The notes: a model not told the origin generated them from the sequence alone. A stretch of DNA of 64,000 nucleotides from Brevundimonas alba (GCF_011927945.1 NZ_JAATJM010000002.1:248001-312000); one strand, 5' to 3'; positions 50,734-60,661 are shown, numbered from the stretch's first letter. Made by a program: numbers and translations.

Positions 50734-52356
50734 ATGGCTCTCAAAGTCGCCATCGTCGGCCGCCCGAACGTGGGCAAGTCGACATTGTTCAATCGCCTCG
50801 TCGGCAAGCGCCTCGCGCTGGTCGATGATCGCCCGGGCGTGACCCGCGACCGTCGCTACGCCGACGGCAACATCGGCGACATGGACCTGACGCTGATCGA
50901 CACCGCCGGCTACGAGGACGTCACCGACGAAAGCCTCGAATCGCGGATGCGCGAACAGACCGAGGCGGCGCTTGAAGACGCGGACCTGATCATGTTCATG
51001 ATGGACGCCCGCGAGGGTGTCACCGCCCTGGACCGCATCTTCGCCGACAGGCTGCGTCACCAGCACAAGCCCGTCGTACTGCTGGCCAACAAGTCCGAGA
51101 GTCGCGAGAGCGGCGGCGGCATCGGCGAGGCCTATGCCCTCGGCTTCGGCGAGCCTGTCGCCATCTCGGCCGAGCACGGCGAGGGCATGGCCGATCTCTA
51201 CGCCGCCATCGTCGCGGCCAGCGCCGACATCTTCATCGAAGAGGTCGACGAACCCGACAAGCCGATCCGCATCGCCATCATCGGCCGCCCCAATGCGGGC
51301 AAGTCGACCCTGATCAACCGCCTGATCGGCGAGGACCGCATGCTGACCGGCCCCGAGGCCGGCATCACCCGCGACTCCATCTCCGTCGACTGGGAGTACG
51401 AAGGCCACAACATCCGGCTGGTCGACACCGCCGGCATGCGCCGCAAGGCCCGGGTGCAGGAGAAGCTGGAGAAGCTGTCGGTCGCCGACACCATCCGCGC
51501 CATCACCTTCGCCGAGGTGGTTGTGCTGGTCATGGACAAGGACGACGCCTTCGACACCCAGGACCTGCAACTCGCCGATCTCGTCGAGCGCGAGGGCAGG
51601 GCGCTGGTCTATGTCGCGGCCAAATGGGACCTTGAGACCGAACCCCAGTCGAAACTGGCCAAGCTCAGCCAGATGGCCGAGGACAAGCTGCCCCAGCTCA
51701 AGGGCTCGCCCTTCGTGGCCCTGTCGTCGCACAGCGGCCGCGGCGTGGAGCGGCTGATGCCGGCCGTGCTGCAAGCCCACGCCACCTGGTCGGTCAAGGT
51801 CAAGACCAAGGACCTGAACACCTGGCTGGCCCTCGCCACCCAGAGGCATCCGCCGCCCGCCGTCGACGGCAAGCGGATCAAGCCCAAATACATGGCCCAG
51901 ACCAAGGCCCGGCCCCCGACCTTCGTGCTGATGGCCAGCCGCGCCGAGTCCATGCCCGAGCAGTACAAGCGCTATCTGGTCAACAATCTGCGCGAGTCCT
52001 TCGACCTGCCGGGCACGCCGATCCGCCTGATCGTCAAGTCGGGCAGCGAGAATCCCTACGCCCCCGGCGGCTCGAAATCGGGCCCCGAGCGCTACAAGGG
52101 CGACGCCAAGACCGCGCCGCGCCGCGTCATCAAGAAGGCCGAGCGCGAGGACCGCCTGTCCAACCTGCCCGGCAAGGCGCTGGAGCAGAAGAAGGCCGGC
52201 AAGGGCAAGACCAAGCCGCTGGCGGGCCTCAAGGCCAGCGCCAACAAGAAGGCCGGCTCGTCCGTCGCCGTCCAGAAGGGCGCGCGGGGAGGGGCCAGAC
52301 AGGTGTCCCGGTCCGGCCGGGTCCGGACAGGCCAGAAGCACGCGCCGAAGAAGTAG
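50734..52356 (+). CDS. der: Ribosome-assembly GTPase Der (EngA) with long basic tail
   Basis: A 540-residue protein with two GTPase domains. GRPNVGKSTLFNRL and GRPNAGKSTLINRL are the two G1 motifs. Switch and G4 blocks (DTAGYEDV, LLANKSE; DTAGMRRKARVQEK, YVAAKWDLE) and the C-terminal KH-like domain ending near KSGSENPY follow. About 80 further residues rich in Lys, Ala, Gly and Arg extend beyond the usual end. Der acts in maturation of the 50S subunit. Confidence 0.95.
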   Translation: MALKVAIVGRPNVGKSTLFNRLVGKRLALVDDRPGVTRDRRYADGNIGDMDLTLIDTAGYEDVTDESLESRMREQTEAALEDADLIMFMMDAREGVTALDRIFADRLRHQHKPVVLLANKSESRESGGGIGEAYALGFGEPVAISAEHGEGMADLYAAIVAASADIFIEEVDEPDKPIRIAIIGRPNAGKSTLINRLIGEDRMLTGPEAGITRDSISVDWEYEGHNIRLVDTAGMRRKARVQEKLEKLSVADTIRAITFAEVVVLVMDKDDAFDTQDLQLADLVEREGRALVYVAAKWDLETEPQSKLAKLSQMAEDKLPQLKGSPFVALSSHSGRGVERLMPAVLQAHATWSVKVKTKDLNTWLALATQRHPPPAVDGKRIKPKYMAQTKARPPTFVLMASRAESMPEQYKRYLVNNLRESFDLPGTPIRLIVKSGSENPYAPGGSKSGPERYKGDAKTAPRRVIKKAEREDRLSNLPGKALEQKKAGKGKTKPLAGLKASANKKAGSSVAVQKGARGGARQVSRSGRVRTGQKHAPKK

Positions 52357-52374
52357 GCGGGCGGGACCTCCGGG

Positions 52375-52390
52375 GGCGGGGCTCCCCGCC
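52375..52390. terminator. Hairpin between convergent der and histidine kinase genes
   Basis: GGCGGGG-CT-CCCCGCC, a perfect 7-bp inverted repeat, lies 18 bases after the der stop and 12 bases from the kinase stop. It lacks a T-run on both sides. Its position between convergent genes suggests a shared terminator. Confidence 0.55.
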
Positions 52391-52402
52391 TGTGGCCCAA
52401 GG

Positions 52403-54454
52403 TCAGGCGGTCGGCGGCGGCGACCCCACGCCGGCGCTGAGTGCATCCTCCACCGCCGCCAGCAGTCGCCCGGCGGTGATCGGCTTGGCGATATGGCCGT
52501 CCGCCCCGGCGTCGCCCGCCGCCGCGACGTGCTCCGGCAAGGTGTTGGCGGTCAGCATCATCATCAGCGTCGGAACCCGGCCTGCCGCCGCTTCCCATTC
52601 GCGAATGGCGCGCACCGCGGACAGGCCGTCCAGCACTGGCATTTGCATGTCCATCAGCACCAGGTCGAAGTCGCCGGTCCGGAACGCCTTTACTGCCTCT
52701 GCGCCGTCCTCCACGCAGGTCGTGATGGCCCCGGCGCCGGTAAGGATCAGGTCGACAACCTTGCGATTCGTAGCGTGGTCATCCGCCACCAGAACCCTCA
52801 GGGCGCCTTCGAACACTTCGGGCAGGTCGGCTTCCACCGGAGCGCTTGCCGGCGTCTCGACACGGACCAGCGGCAGTTCCACCCGGAAGGTCGAGCCCTG
52901 ACCGGGTTCGCTCGTGCAGTCGATATGCCCACCCATCAACTCGGTCAGTTGCTGACAGATGGCCAGACCGAGACCGGACCCGCCATACCGCCGGGTGATC
53001 GAGCCGTCCGCCTGTTCAAAGCGGCGGAAGACACGGGCCCTGTCGGTCGCGTCGAAGCCGACGCCGCTGTCCCTCACGGACAGGCTGAACAGGCTCTCCC
53101 GGACGACCTCCGCGCGAACCTCGACGCCCCCCGCATCGGTGAATTTGACCGCGTTGGAGAGAAGATTGGTCAGGATCTGCCGTGTGCGCGTCGGGTCTCC
53201 GGCAACCGGCCCGTCCAGGCCGGGGTCGATCGTCAGGTCCAGTCGCAGGCCCTTCTCTTCGGCCTTGAGGCGGGACAGGGCGACCGTGCTCCGGATCGCA
53301 TCGCCCAGATGGAAGGTGGTATGCTCCAGCGCGATGGCGCCCGACTCGACCCGGGCGAGATCGATGATGTCGGACAGCAGGCGCTCCAGCGTCTGGCCCG
53401 ACGAGCGGATGATCTCGGCAATCTCGCGCGCCTTGTCGGGCAGGGGCCCGCGGCACAGCAGATCGGCCATGCCCACCACGCCGTTCAGGGGCGTGCGGAT
53501 CTCGTGACTCATATTGGCGAGGAATTCGCTCTTCGCGTGGTTGGCGGTTTCGGCGGCCGCCTTGGCCGTCAGCAACTCCGCTGCGCCTCGTTCAAGGGCG
53601 GCCTCGCGCCGCCTCAGGTCGGTGATGTCGACGGCAATGGAAACGATGCCGCCGTCGGACAGGCGGCGGTCCTCGAAACGGTAGCTGCGGCCGTTGGAAA
53701 GTTCCTGCTCATGCGATCCGGTTGCTTCCCGGCGCGCGGCGAGCCGGTCCGCCAGCCATTCCTCCTCCCGGCCAGCGGCTTCGGGATGACGACCGTCCGC
53801 CAGATCGGCGCGGAGAAGATCGGCGAAGCTGAGCTCGACCTTCAGGCTGCTCTTGCCGTCATCGTCCGCGCCGCCCGCCGCCACATACTGCCGGTTCCAG
53901 ATGACCAGGCGGTCGTCGGCGTCATAAAACGCGAGGCCCGCGGGCAGCACCTCCAGCGCTTCCTTGAGATAGCGCAGGTAGGATTCCTTGGCGGCATTGG
54001 CTTCCTGCGCCCGCCGGACCGCGAGTTTCAGTCGGGCCTCGCGGCGGTGTTCGGCCGTGACGTCACGCGATGTGGCCAGCAATCGGGCGACCCCGCCGTG
54101 CCCATCCCGGACGGGGGATACAACGGTCTGCCACCAGCGCGGTCGGCCTTTTGCCGTCGGGCAATACGCTGTGAACTCGGACGCCTGGCCGCCCCGCGCG
54201 TGCTCAAGCGCCGCGGCGATGCGGGGCCTGGCGGCGACCGGCCACAGGTCCTCCCAGCGGCGTCCCTGATTGACGTCGAACCGCTCGATCTCCAGCAGTT
54301 CCAAGCCGCGGTCGTTCATGTATTCGACGACGCCGTCCAGATCCAGGATGCGCATGACATCTTGGCTCGCCCGGGCGACGGCGGCGAAATACCCTTCACT
54401 GAAATTCAGAAGCAAGAAACTGTCACTCCACCTACCGGAGGACAATCGCGTCAA
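52403..54454 (-). CDS. Hybrid sensor histidine kinase/response regulator
   Basis: A 683-residue cytoplasmic sensor kinase. Two or three PAS-type segments (about 25-140, 160-280) are followed by HisKA with phospho-His in ANMSHEIRTPLNGVVG near 317, an HATPase domain (NLLSNAVKFTDAGG, GSGLGLAICQQL) and a C-terminal receiver with the phospho-Asp in LVLMDMQMPVLDG near 600. There are no membrane helices. The partner or output protein is not encoded here. Confidence 0.93.
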   Translation of the reverse strand: MTRLSSGRWSDSFLLLNFSEGYFAAVARASQDVMRILDLDGVVEYMNDRGLELLEIERFDVNQGRRWEDLWPVAARPRIAAALEHARGGQASEFTAYCPTAKGRPRWWQTVVSPVRDGHGGVARLLATSRDVTAEHRREARLKLAVRRAQEANAAKESYLRYLKEALEVLPAGLAFYDADDRLVIWNRQYVAAGGADDDGKSSLKVELSFADLLRADLADGRHPEAAGREEEWLADRLAARREATGSHEQELSNGRSYRFEDRRLSDGGIVSIAVDITDLRRREAALERGAAELLTAKAAAETANHAKSEFLANMSHEIRTPLNGVVGMADLLCRGPLPDKAREIAEIIRSSGQTLERLLSDIIDLARVESGAIALEHTTFHLGDAIRSTVALSRLKAEEKGLRLDLTIDPGLDGPVAGDPTRTRQILTNLLSNAVKFTDAGGVEVRAEVVRESLFSLSVRDSGVGFDATDRARVFRRFEQADGSITRRYGGSGLGLAICQQLTELMGGHIDCTSEPGQGSTFRVELPLVRVETPASAPVEADLPEVFEGALRVLVADDHATNRKVVDLILTGAGAITTCVEDGAEAVKAFRTGDFDLVLMDMQMPVLDGLSAVRAIREWEAAAGRVPTLMMMLTANTLPEHVAAAGDAGADGHIAKPITAGRLLAAVEDALSAGVGSPPPTA

Positions 54455-54495
54455 AATCGCAAAGGCTTGCTAAACGCAGCGATTGGCTGTGCCGT

Positions 54496-55248
54496 CTAGA
54501 CCAGCCCCGCCACGCCCGGTCCCAGGCTCCACTCCCTGAAGCTGACCTCCAGCGGCGGCTGCATGTCGCCCCGCGCCAGTTCCACCAGCAGCGGGCCGAT
54601 GGCCGACGGGTGGATGACGTCCTGCGGATCCTCGCCCGGATAGGCCTGCGCTCGCAGCTGGGTCCGCATCCGGCCCGGATCGACGATGGACACCCGGATC
54701 GGCATCGACTCGATCTCGTCGGCCCAGCATTTCATCAGCGCCTCGGCCCCGGCCTTGGTCGCGGCGTAGGCGCCCCAGAACGCCTTGGGCGCGCTGGCCA
54801 CGCTGGTCGTCACATGGATCACCCGCCCGGCGTCCGACGCCTTCAGCAGCGGCTCCAGCGAGCGGATCAGGCGATAGACCGCGGTGAAATTGGTCTTCTC
54901 GACCTTGGCGAAGCCGCGCGGGTCGGCGTGGCTGACCGGCGTCAGCCCCTCGGCGCCCATGGTCGCCGCCGCCTGCACCCAGACGTCCAGCCGCCCGAAA
55001 CGCTCGAAGATCGCCCCGCCCAGCCGGTCGATAGCCCCGCCGTCCACCAGATCGAACGGGATCAGGGTGGCGTGCCGCCCGGTCGCGGCGAAGATGGCGT
55101 CGTCCAGCTCTTCCAGCCCGCCCTGCGTCCGCGCCGTGGCGATGACGTGGGCACCGGCCTTGGCAAGCGCCAACGCGCTCTCGTAGCCGATGCCGCGTGA
55201 AGCGCCGACGACGAGGGCGATGCGGTCTTTCAGGGGAAGGTCTGACAT
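54496..55248 (-). CDS. Short-chain dehydrogenase/reductase
   Basis: A 250-residue SDR. The nucleotide motif is VVGASRGIGYESALALAKAG (TGxxxGIG type), and the catalytic Tyr and Lys lie in AYAATKAGAEALM. The active-site Ser is in VTTSVASAP. It prefers NAD(P)H by fold, but the substrate is unknown. It lies in the purF-cvpA-radA neighbourhood on the same strand, with a 46-base gap to the next VOC gene. Confidence 0.92.
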   Translation of the reverse strand: MSDLPLKDRIALVVGASRGIGYESALALAKAGAHVIATARTQGGLEELDDAIFAATGRHATLIPFDLVDGGAIDRLGGAIFERFGRLDVWVQAAATMGAEGLTPVSHADPRGFAKVEKTNFTAVYRLIRSLEPLLKASDAGRVIHVTTSVASAPKAFWGAYAATKAGAEALMKCWADEIESMPIRVSIVDPGRMRTQLRAQAYPGEDPQDVIHPSAIGPLLVELARGDMQPPLEVSFREWSLGPGVAGLV

Positions 55249-55294
55249 GGCGGCCTGATAGCGCGCCGTTTCATCCGCCGAAAGCGAAACCGCC

Positions 55295-55639
55295 TCAGTA
55301 GCCGGGCGCCGGGGTCCACAGGCTGAAGCTGACGCCCTGATCGTCGGAGACCACGACGGACCGGCCCGAGGCGCTGTCCGACGGCACGGCCGCCTTGCCG
55401 CCCAGTTCCATCACCCGCTTGCACAGGGCGTCCACGTCGTCGACGCGGAAATACAGGTGGGTGAAGTCCTTGGCCCGCTCGACTTTGGTGAAGCCGAAGG
55501 CCGGGTCCGAGCCCTCGACATGGGCATAGGTCGGCTTGGACGCCGCCTCGTCGAAGGTCCAGCCGAACAGGGCGCCATAGAAGGCGCGCGCCTTGTCGAC
55601 GTCCAAAGTGTCTATCGTGAAGTAGCCAAGCTGGATCAT
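55295..55639 (-). CDS. VOC-family (glyoxalase/bleomycin-resistance-like) protein
   Basis: A 114-residue single-domain protein: IQLGYFTIDTLDVDKARAFY, FTKVERAKDFTHLYFRVDDV and GVSFSLWTPAPGY. The beta-alpha-beta-beta-beta pattern is typical of the VOC superfamily. The substrate is unknown. It starts 6 bases from the purF stop, so it may be cotranscribed. Confidence 0.85.
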   Translation of the reverse strand: MIQLGYFTIDTLDVDKARAFYGALFGWTFDEAASKPTYAHVEGSDPAFGFTKVERAKDFTHLYFRVDDVDALCKRVMELGGKAAVPSDSASGRSVVVSDDQGVSFSLWTPAPGY

Positions 55640-55645
55640 GCGATC

Positions 55646-57151
55646 CTAAGCGCTCACCAGCAGCGAAAGTTGCCGCGCCGCCACCTCGCGCCCGCCTTCC
55701 TCGATCTCCCGATCCAGCAGACGGGTCGGGTATTCGCCGGTGAAATAGTGGTCTGTGAACTGCGGATTGCGCGGATCGCGCGGCCCCGCCTCCATGGCGT
55801 CGTACAGGCCGTCGACCGACAGGAAGCCCAGCGAATCGACCTCGAGCTGCGCGCGCATCTCTTCCAGCGTCTTGTTGGCGGCGATCAGCTGGTCACGCTC
55901 CGGCATGTCGATGCCGTAGAAGTCCGGCCACAGGATCGGCGGCGAGGCCGAGCGCAGGTGCACTTCCGTGGCCCCAGCGGCGCGGACGGCCCGCACCAGC
56001 TTCACCGAGGTCGTGCCGCGCACGATCGAATCGTCGATCAGCACTACCCGCTTGCCCTCGATCACCGACCGGTTCGGGCTGTGCTTCATGCGCACGCCCT
56101 TCTGCCGGGCGCCCTGGCTCGGCTGGATGAAGGTCCGGCCCAGATAGTGGCTGCGGATGATCCCCATTTCGTAGGGAATGCCGCTCTCCTGCGCATAGCC
56201 CAGAGCCGCCGGCACACCCGAGTCAGGCACCGGCACGACCACATCCGCCTCGACGCCGTGCTCACGGGCGAGACCCCGGCCCATCCGCTTGCGCACGTCA
56301 TAGACGGACTTGCCGTTCACGACGCTGTCGGGGCGGGAGAAGTAGACGTATTCGAACAGGCAGGGGCGGGCGCCGCGCGTCGGGAACGGCTTCAGCGACT
56401 GCAGACCGTCCGCATCGATGACGACCACCTCGCCGTGTTCCACATCGCGCTCGAAGGTCGCGCCGATGGTGTCCAGCGCGCAGGTTTCGGACGCCAGCAC
56501 CCAGGCGTCGCCGAGCCGGCCCAGCACCAGCGGGCGGATGCCCAGCGGGTCACGGGCGCCGATCATCTTGGACCGGGTCTGGCAGACCAGGGCGTAGCCG
56601 CCCTCGATCCGGCCGATGGCGTCGATGAAGCGGTCGACGATCTTGGCCTTCCGGCTGCGGGCGATCAGATGAAGGATGACTTCGGAGTCGGACGTCGACT
56701 GGAAGATCGCGCCTTCGCCGACCAGCTGGTTCCGCAGATAGAGGAAGTTGGTCAGGTTGCCGTTGTGGGCGATGGCGATGCCGCCGCTGTCCAGATCGGC
56801 GAACATCGGCTGGATGTTGCGCAGGAATGACCCGCCCGAGGTCGAATAGCGGGTGTGGCCGATAGCGGCCGAGCCGGGCATCCGCTCCGACAGGTCCGCC
56901 CCGCCGAAGGCCTCGCCGACCAGGCCCTGATGGCGCTCGGTGTAGAAGCGGGCGTCATGGACGCTGGCGATGCCGCAGGCTTCCTGCCCGCGATGCTGCA
57001 GGGCGTGCAGGCCCAAGGCGACGATGGCCGAACCAGCGTTGGGCTCCGCGCCCCAGACGCCGCAGACGCCGCATTCGAGGCGCAGCTGGTCGTCATCGGC
57101 GTCACGCCAATGTTCGCGGTGAACGACGGGTTCGGCGATGGAATGGCGCAT
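55646..57151 (-). CDS. purF: Amidophosphoribosyltransferase PurF
   Basis: A 501-residue enzyme of purine synthesis that makes phosphoribosylamine from PRPP and glutamine. After a propeptide of 26 residues comes Cys27 in LECGVCGVWG, the expected glutaminase nucleophile after processing. The PRPP-binding loop is VVLIDDSIVRGTTSVKLV. It is downstream of cvpA, a common arrangement. Confidence 0.96.
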   Translation of the reverse strand: MRHSIAEPVVHREHWRDADDDQLRLECGVCGVWGAEPNAGSAIVALGLHALQHRGQEACGIASVHDARFYTERHQGLVGEAFGGADLSERMPGSAAIGHTRYSTSGGSFLRNIQPMFADLDSGGIAIAHNGNLTNFLYLRNQLVGEGAIFQSTSDSEVILHLIARSRKAKIVDRFIDAIGRIEGGYALVCQTRSKMIGARDPLGIRPLVLGRLGDAWVLASETCALDTIGATFERDVEHGEVVVIDADGLQSLKPFPTRGARPCLFEYVYFSRPDSVVNGKSVYDVRKRMGRGLAREHGVEADVVVPVPDSGVPAALGYAQESGIPYEMGIIRSHYLGRTFIQPSQGARQKGVRMKHSPNRSVIEGKRVVLIDDSIVRGTTSVKLVRAVRAAGATEVHLRSASPPILWPDFYGIDMPERDQLIAANKTLEEMRAQLEVDSLGFLSVDGLYDAMEAGPRDPRNPQFTDHYFTGEYPTRLLDREIEEGGREVAARQLSLLVSA

Positions 57152-57176
57152 CGTCGGGGCTCCGATGACCGGACTA

Positions 57177-57773
57177 CTACTGGGGGGCGGCGCGCGGGGA
57201 GGTAGGCCTGGATTTTGTCGGGGGCAAGGCTTCCTCGTCCGAAAACCCTTTGCTCACGGATGAACTGACCACCGGTGACAGCGCATCCGCGCCCCGTCCG
57301 ATGCCCGGCAGGATGATCTGGATGGCCCGCGCGGCGCCGGCGGTCAGGGGCCGCAAGGCCGCGTCCGTCAGCCAACGCGGCGTCTTCTCGCCCGGCATCG
57401 CCGCCACGACGACCAGATGGATGGCGCCCAGCAGCACCAGCGCGCGTCCGGCCCCGACGAACACGCCGATGAACCGGTCGATGCCGCCCAACTGCGGGTG
57501 GGCCTGCGCCCGCTTCGACAGGATCGAGCCGAAGATGCGGACGCCGAAATAGATCAGCAGGAACGAGACCAGCGCCGCAACGATCGTCCCTGCCCAGTCC
57601 GGATTGATCAGCCCCCGCCCGATCGGCGCCGTGATGGGCAGGGCCACCAGCGCGATGAACGCCGCCAGCACGAAGCTCAGCAGGGTGATGATCTCGCGCG
57701 TGCCGCCCCGCACCCAGCCGGCCGCGGCCGAGGCGAGGATGACCAGAATGGCGATGACGTCGAAACCGGTCAT
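57177..57773 (-). CDS. cvpA: CvpA family membrane protein
   Basis: A 198-residue protein with four membrane helices and the family pattern GFDVIAILVILASAAAGWVR at the start and LGGIDRFIGVFVGAGRALVL midway. CvpA homologues affect envelope homeostasis and, in E. coli, colicin V production. The last 30 residues (SDEEALPPTKSRPTSPRAAP) are disordered. It lies 25 bases before purF. Confidence 0.92.
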   Translation of the reverse strand: MTGFDVIAILVILASAAAGWVRGGTREIITLLSFVLAAFIALVALPITAPIGRGLINPDWAGTIVAALVSFLLIYFGVRIFGSILSKRAQAHPQLGGIDRFIGVFVGAGRALVLLGAIHLVVVAAMPGEKTPRWLTDAALRPLTAGAARAIQIILPGIGRGADALSPVVSSSVSKGFSDEEALPPTKSRPTSPRAAPQ

Positions 57774-57801
57774 GGGGGCTCGGGAGGAGGACGTTCCGTC
57801 C

Positions 57802-59166
57802 TCAGTAGCGGTTTTGCGAGATTCGTTCGACCGCTTCGGTCAGCCGGTTCACCGAGGTCACCTTCACCCCCTTGTCCTTGACAGTCAGCGGCGGCGACAG
57901 GGCTTGGTCGAAGCCCAGCTTCTGCGCCTCCCTTAGCCGCGCCTCGGCCCGACCGACGGCGCGGATCTCGCCCGACAGGCTGATTTCGCCGAATACCACG
58001 CAGCCCTGCGGCAGGGGCATGTCGGTCGCCGAACTGACCAGCGCCGCCGCCGCCGCCAGATCGGCCGCCGGCTCGTTGATGCGCAGGCCGCCGGCCACGT
58101 TAAGATAGACGTCCTGATCGCCGAAGCCGAAGCCGCATCGCGCCTCCAGCACCGCCAGCACCATGGCCAGCCGCCCGGTGTCCCAACCCACGACCGCCCG
58201 GCGCGGCGTCCCGTACGCCGATTTCGACACCAGCGCCTGCACCTCGACCAGCACCGGCCGAGATCCCTCTATGCCTGCGAACACCGCGGCGCCCGGCGCC
58301 CGGTCCTTGCCCTCGCCGAGGAACAAGGCGGACGGATTGGCCACTTCGCGCAGCCCCGCGTCGCCCATCTCGAACACGCCGATCTCGTCGGTCGCCCCGA
58401 AGCGATTCTTGCCCGCCCGCAGGATGCGGAACGGATAGCCGCGCTCGCCTTCGAAGCTCAGCACCGCGTCGACCATATGCTCGACGACGCGTGGCCCGGC
58501 CACCTGTCCGTCCTTGGTCACATGCCCGACCAGCACCACGGCGACGCCTTGCGACTTGGCCAGCCGCACCATCTCGCCGGCGCAGGCCCGCACCTGGGTG
58601 ACCGAGCCCGGGCCCGCCTCGTGTGCGTCGGACCAGAGGGTCTGGATCGAATCGACGATGACGATGTCGAACTTCTCGCGCTTCAGCGTGCCGAGGATTT
58701 CCCGCAGCGCCGTCGCCGAGGCGAGCTCGACCGGCGCCTTCTCCAGCCCCATCCGCTTCGCCCGCGCCCGAATCTGCTCGACCGCCTCCTCACCCGAGAT
58801 ATAGGCCACGCGCCGCCCGGACATCGCCGCCCGTCCCGCCACGTCCAGCAGCAGGGTCGACTTGCCCACGCCCGGATCGCCGCTCAGCAATATGGCCGAT
58901 CCCGGCACCACGCCGCCGCCGCATACCCGGTCGAACTCCGTCACCCCGGTGACGATGCGCGGCGGCTCGGGCGTGTCGGACTGCAGTGTCTCGAACTGAA
59001 CCCCGCGCGTGCGGCTGCTCGCCGCCGGTTTCAGCGCGCCGGGCGGGGCCGACCGGCTCTCCTCGACGATCGAATTCCACTGGCCGCACGCGCTGCACTG
59101 GCCAGACCACTTGCCGTGGACCGCCCCGCAGGACTGACAAACATAGATTGCACCGTCGCGAGCCAT
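57802..59166 (-). CDS. radA: DNA repair protein RadA
   Basis: A 454-residue protein. An N-terminal C4 zinc finger (CQSCGAVHGKWSGQCSACGQ) is followed by the RecA-like core with Walker A GDPGVGKSTLLLD, the diagnostic GKNRFGATDEIG motif, and a Lon-like C-terminal domain (DVYLNVAGGLRINEPAADLA). It promotes branch migration in recombination repair. It lies 28 bases before cvpA. Confidence 0.96.
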   Translation of the reverse strand: MARDGAIYVCQSCGAVHGKWSGQCSACGQWNSIVEESRSAPPGALKPAASSRTRGVQFETLQSDTPEPPRIVTGVTEFDRVCGGGVVPGSAILLSGDPGVGKSTLLLDVAGRAAMSGRRVAYISGEEAVEQIRARAKRMGLEKAPVELASATALREILGTLKREKFDIVIVDSIQTLWSDAHEAGPGSVTQVRACAGEMVRLAKSQGVAVVLVGHVTKDGQVAGPRVVEHMVDAVLSFEGERGYPFRILRAGKNRFGATDEIGVFEMGDAGLREVANPSALFLGEGKDRAPGAAVFAGIEGSRPVLVEVQALVSKSAYGTPRRAVVGWDTGRLAMVLAVLEARCGFGFGDQDVYLNVAGGLRINEPAADLAAAAALVSSATDMPLPQGCVVFGEISLSGEIRAVGRAEARLREAQKLGFDQALSPPLTVKDKGVKVTSVNRLTEAVERISQNRY

Positions 59167-59245
59167 GCTGTTGGCTTACAGGAGTCGGTGCGGGCGGGGC
59201 AGGGGGCTCCGGAAACCCTACGACCAATTCTGACGTAGGGCCCGA

Positions 59246-59575
59246 ATGTCCGAGAACACCTTCATGATCCTGTTCGGCGTCACCTGGGTGGCGGCCATGG
59301 CGTACGGCCTCAGCGCCTGGCGTCTGCTGGTCCGGGTGCGCAAGCTGAAGGAGACCGGCAAGGCCGCCGACGCCCCGGATCCCTTCACTAATCCGCTGGA
59401 CGTCTTCGGCTATCTCGGCTGGCTGCTGTCCGGGCGGTACGCCGAGCTGAATGACGAGGTCGCCAGCCGCTGGGCGGCGATCGCGCGGCCGCTGTTCATC
59501 GTCGCCGCGCCCCTGATCCTCGCGATGTTCGCCGTCGCCCTGACGCAGTCAGGCGCCCGGTCTCAGCCGACGTAG
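59246..59575 (+). CDS. Small membrane protein, unknown
   Basis: A 109-residue protein with a membrane helix at about 6-28 (MILFGVTWVAAMAYGLSAW), a cytoplasmic middle (KLKETGKAADAPDPFTNPLD) and a C-terminal helix (PLFIVAAPLILAMFAVAL). I do not recognise a family. It is divergent from radA by 79 bases, and its last 13 bases overlap the 3' end of the convergent alr gene. Confidence 0.7.
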   Translation: MSENTFMILFGVTWVAAMAYGLSAWRLLVRVRKLKETGKAADAPDPFTNPLDVFGYLGWLLSGRYAELNDEVASRWAAIARPLFIVAAPLILAMFAVALTQSGARSQPT

Positions 59576-60606
59576 CGCCGGGGCACGCGCGCGCCCACCG
59601 AGGTCAGCAGCTCCCACGCCACGGTCCCGGCCGCGCTCGCCGCCTCGTCCAGCATCCGGTTGGGGCCGAACAGCTCGACCGGATCGCCGACCGCGACGTC
59701 CAGCCCCGTCACGTCCACCGCGCAGACGTCCATCGAAATCCGCCCCGTGATCGGCCGCAGCACCCCGCGGACCCCGACCTGCCCGCGCGGGCTGTAGCTG
59801 CGCAGCACCCCGTCCGCATATCCCGCCGCCACTGTCGCGATCCGACGCGGCGCATCGGCGACGAAGCCGCGCGAATAGCCCACGCTCTCGCCTGCCGGCA
59901 CGTCGCGCACCTGCAGCACCTCGGCGGCGAAGGTCGCGACCGGCCGGATGCGCGGATCCGGCCGTCCTTCCGGCCCGCCGCCGTACAGGCAGATGCCGGG
60001 CCGGGAAGCGTCGAAGCCGTAGTCCCTGCCCAAGAAGACGCCACCCGAGTTGGCGAACGACCGCACCGTCCCGGGATAGCGCGCCGCCGTCAGGGCAAAG
60101 GCCTCCCGCTGCCGCCCGTTCATCGGCTCTGACGGGGCGTCGGCGCAGGCGAGGTGGCTCAGCACGAGATCGAGACCATCGAACGGCTCTGGCGCGTCCT
60201 GCGCCCGGAATCCCAGCCGGTTCATGCCGGTGTCGATCTGCAGCCCGCAGCGTCCGCCGCCTGCCGCCTGCCATTCCGCCAGCTGCGCCGGGGTGTTCAC
60301 CACCGGCCGCAGGTCCGCCTCCCGCATCCGCGCTGCGCGGCCCGTCAGACACCCGTCCAGCACGTAGATCGCAGGCCCCGGCCCCAGCCCCGCGCGCAGG
60401 CTCTCGCCCTCCCGGGTCCGGGCCACGAAGAAGGTCCGCGCTCCCTCCCGCATCAGCCGTCCGGCGCAGGCGACCGCGCCCAGTCCATAGGCGTCGGCCT
60501 TGACCACCGGATGCACCGGCACGCCGCCCACGGCTTCCAGCGTGCGGTAGTTGGCGGCGAGCGCCTCGAGGTCAATGGTCAATGAGGCCGGGGACGGAGC
60601 GGGCAT
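59563..60606 (-). CDS. alr: Alanine racemase
   Basis: A 347-residue PLP enzyme that supplies D-alanine for peptidoglycan. The PLP-binding Lys lies in HPVVKADAYGLGA near residue 40, and the catalytic Tyr of the other subunit is in GESVGYSRGF. ATG 60606 gives the family start (MPAPSPASLTIDLEALAANY); a frame back to 60693 adds residues with no similarity. Confidence 0.94.
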   Translation of the reverse strand: MPAPSPASLTIDLEALAANYRTLEAVGGVPVHPVVKADAYGLGAVACAGRLMREGARTFFVARTREGESLRAGLGPGPAIYVLDGCLTGRAARMREADLRPVVNTPAQLAEWQAAGGGRCGLQIDTGMNRLGFRAQDAPEPFDGLDLVLSHLACADAPSEPMNGRQREAFALTAARYPGTVRSFANSGGVFLGRDYGFDASRPGICLYGGGPEGRPDPRIRPVATFAAEVLQVRDVPAGESVGYSRGFVADAPRRIATVAAGYADGVLRSYSPRGQVGVRGVLRPITGRISMDVCAVDVTGLDVAVGDPVELFGPNRMLDEAASAAGTVAWELLTSVGARVPRRYVG

Positions 60607-60661
60607 GGCGCATCTAGAGCCAGCCCGTTGTGCGATGCAACACGCTGCGGGGACGAACGCC

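Noticed and set aside
52493..54499. 668-codon open frame antisense to the histidine kinase
   Set aside because: The opposite strand encodes a complete kinase with all motifs; the antisense frame is a by-product of high GC.
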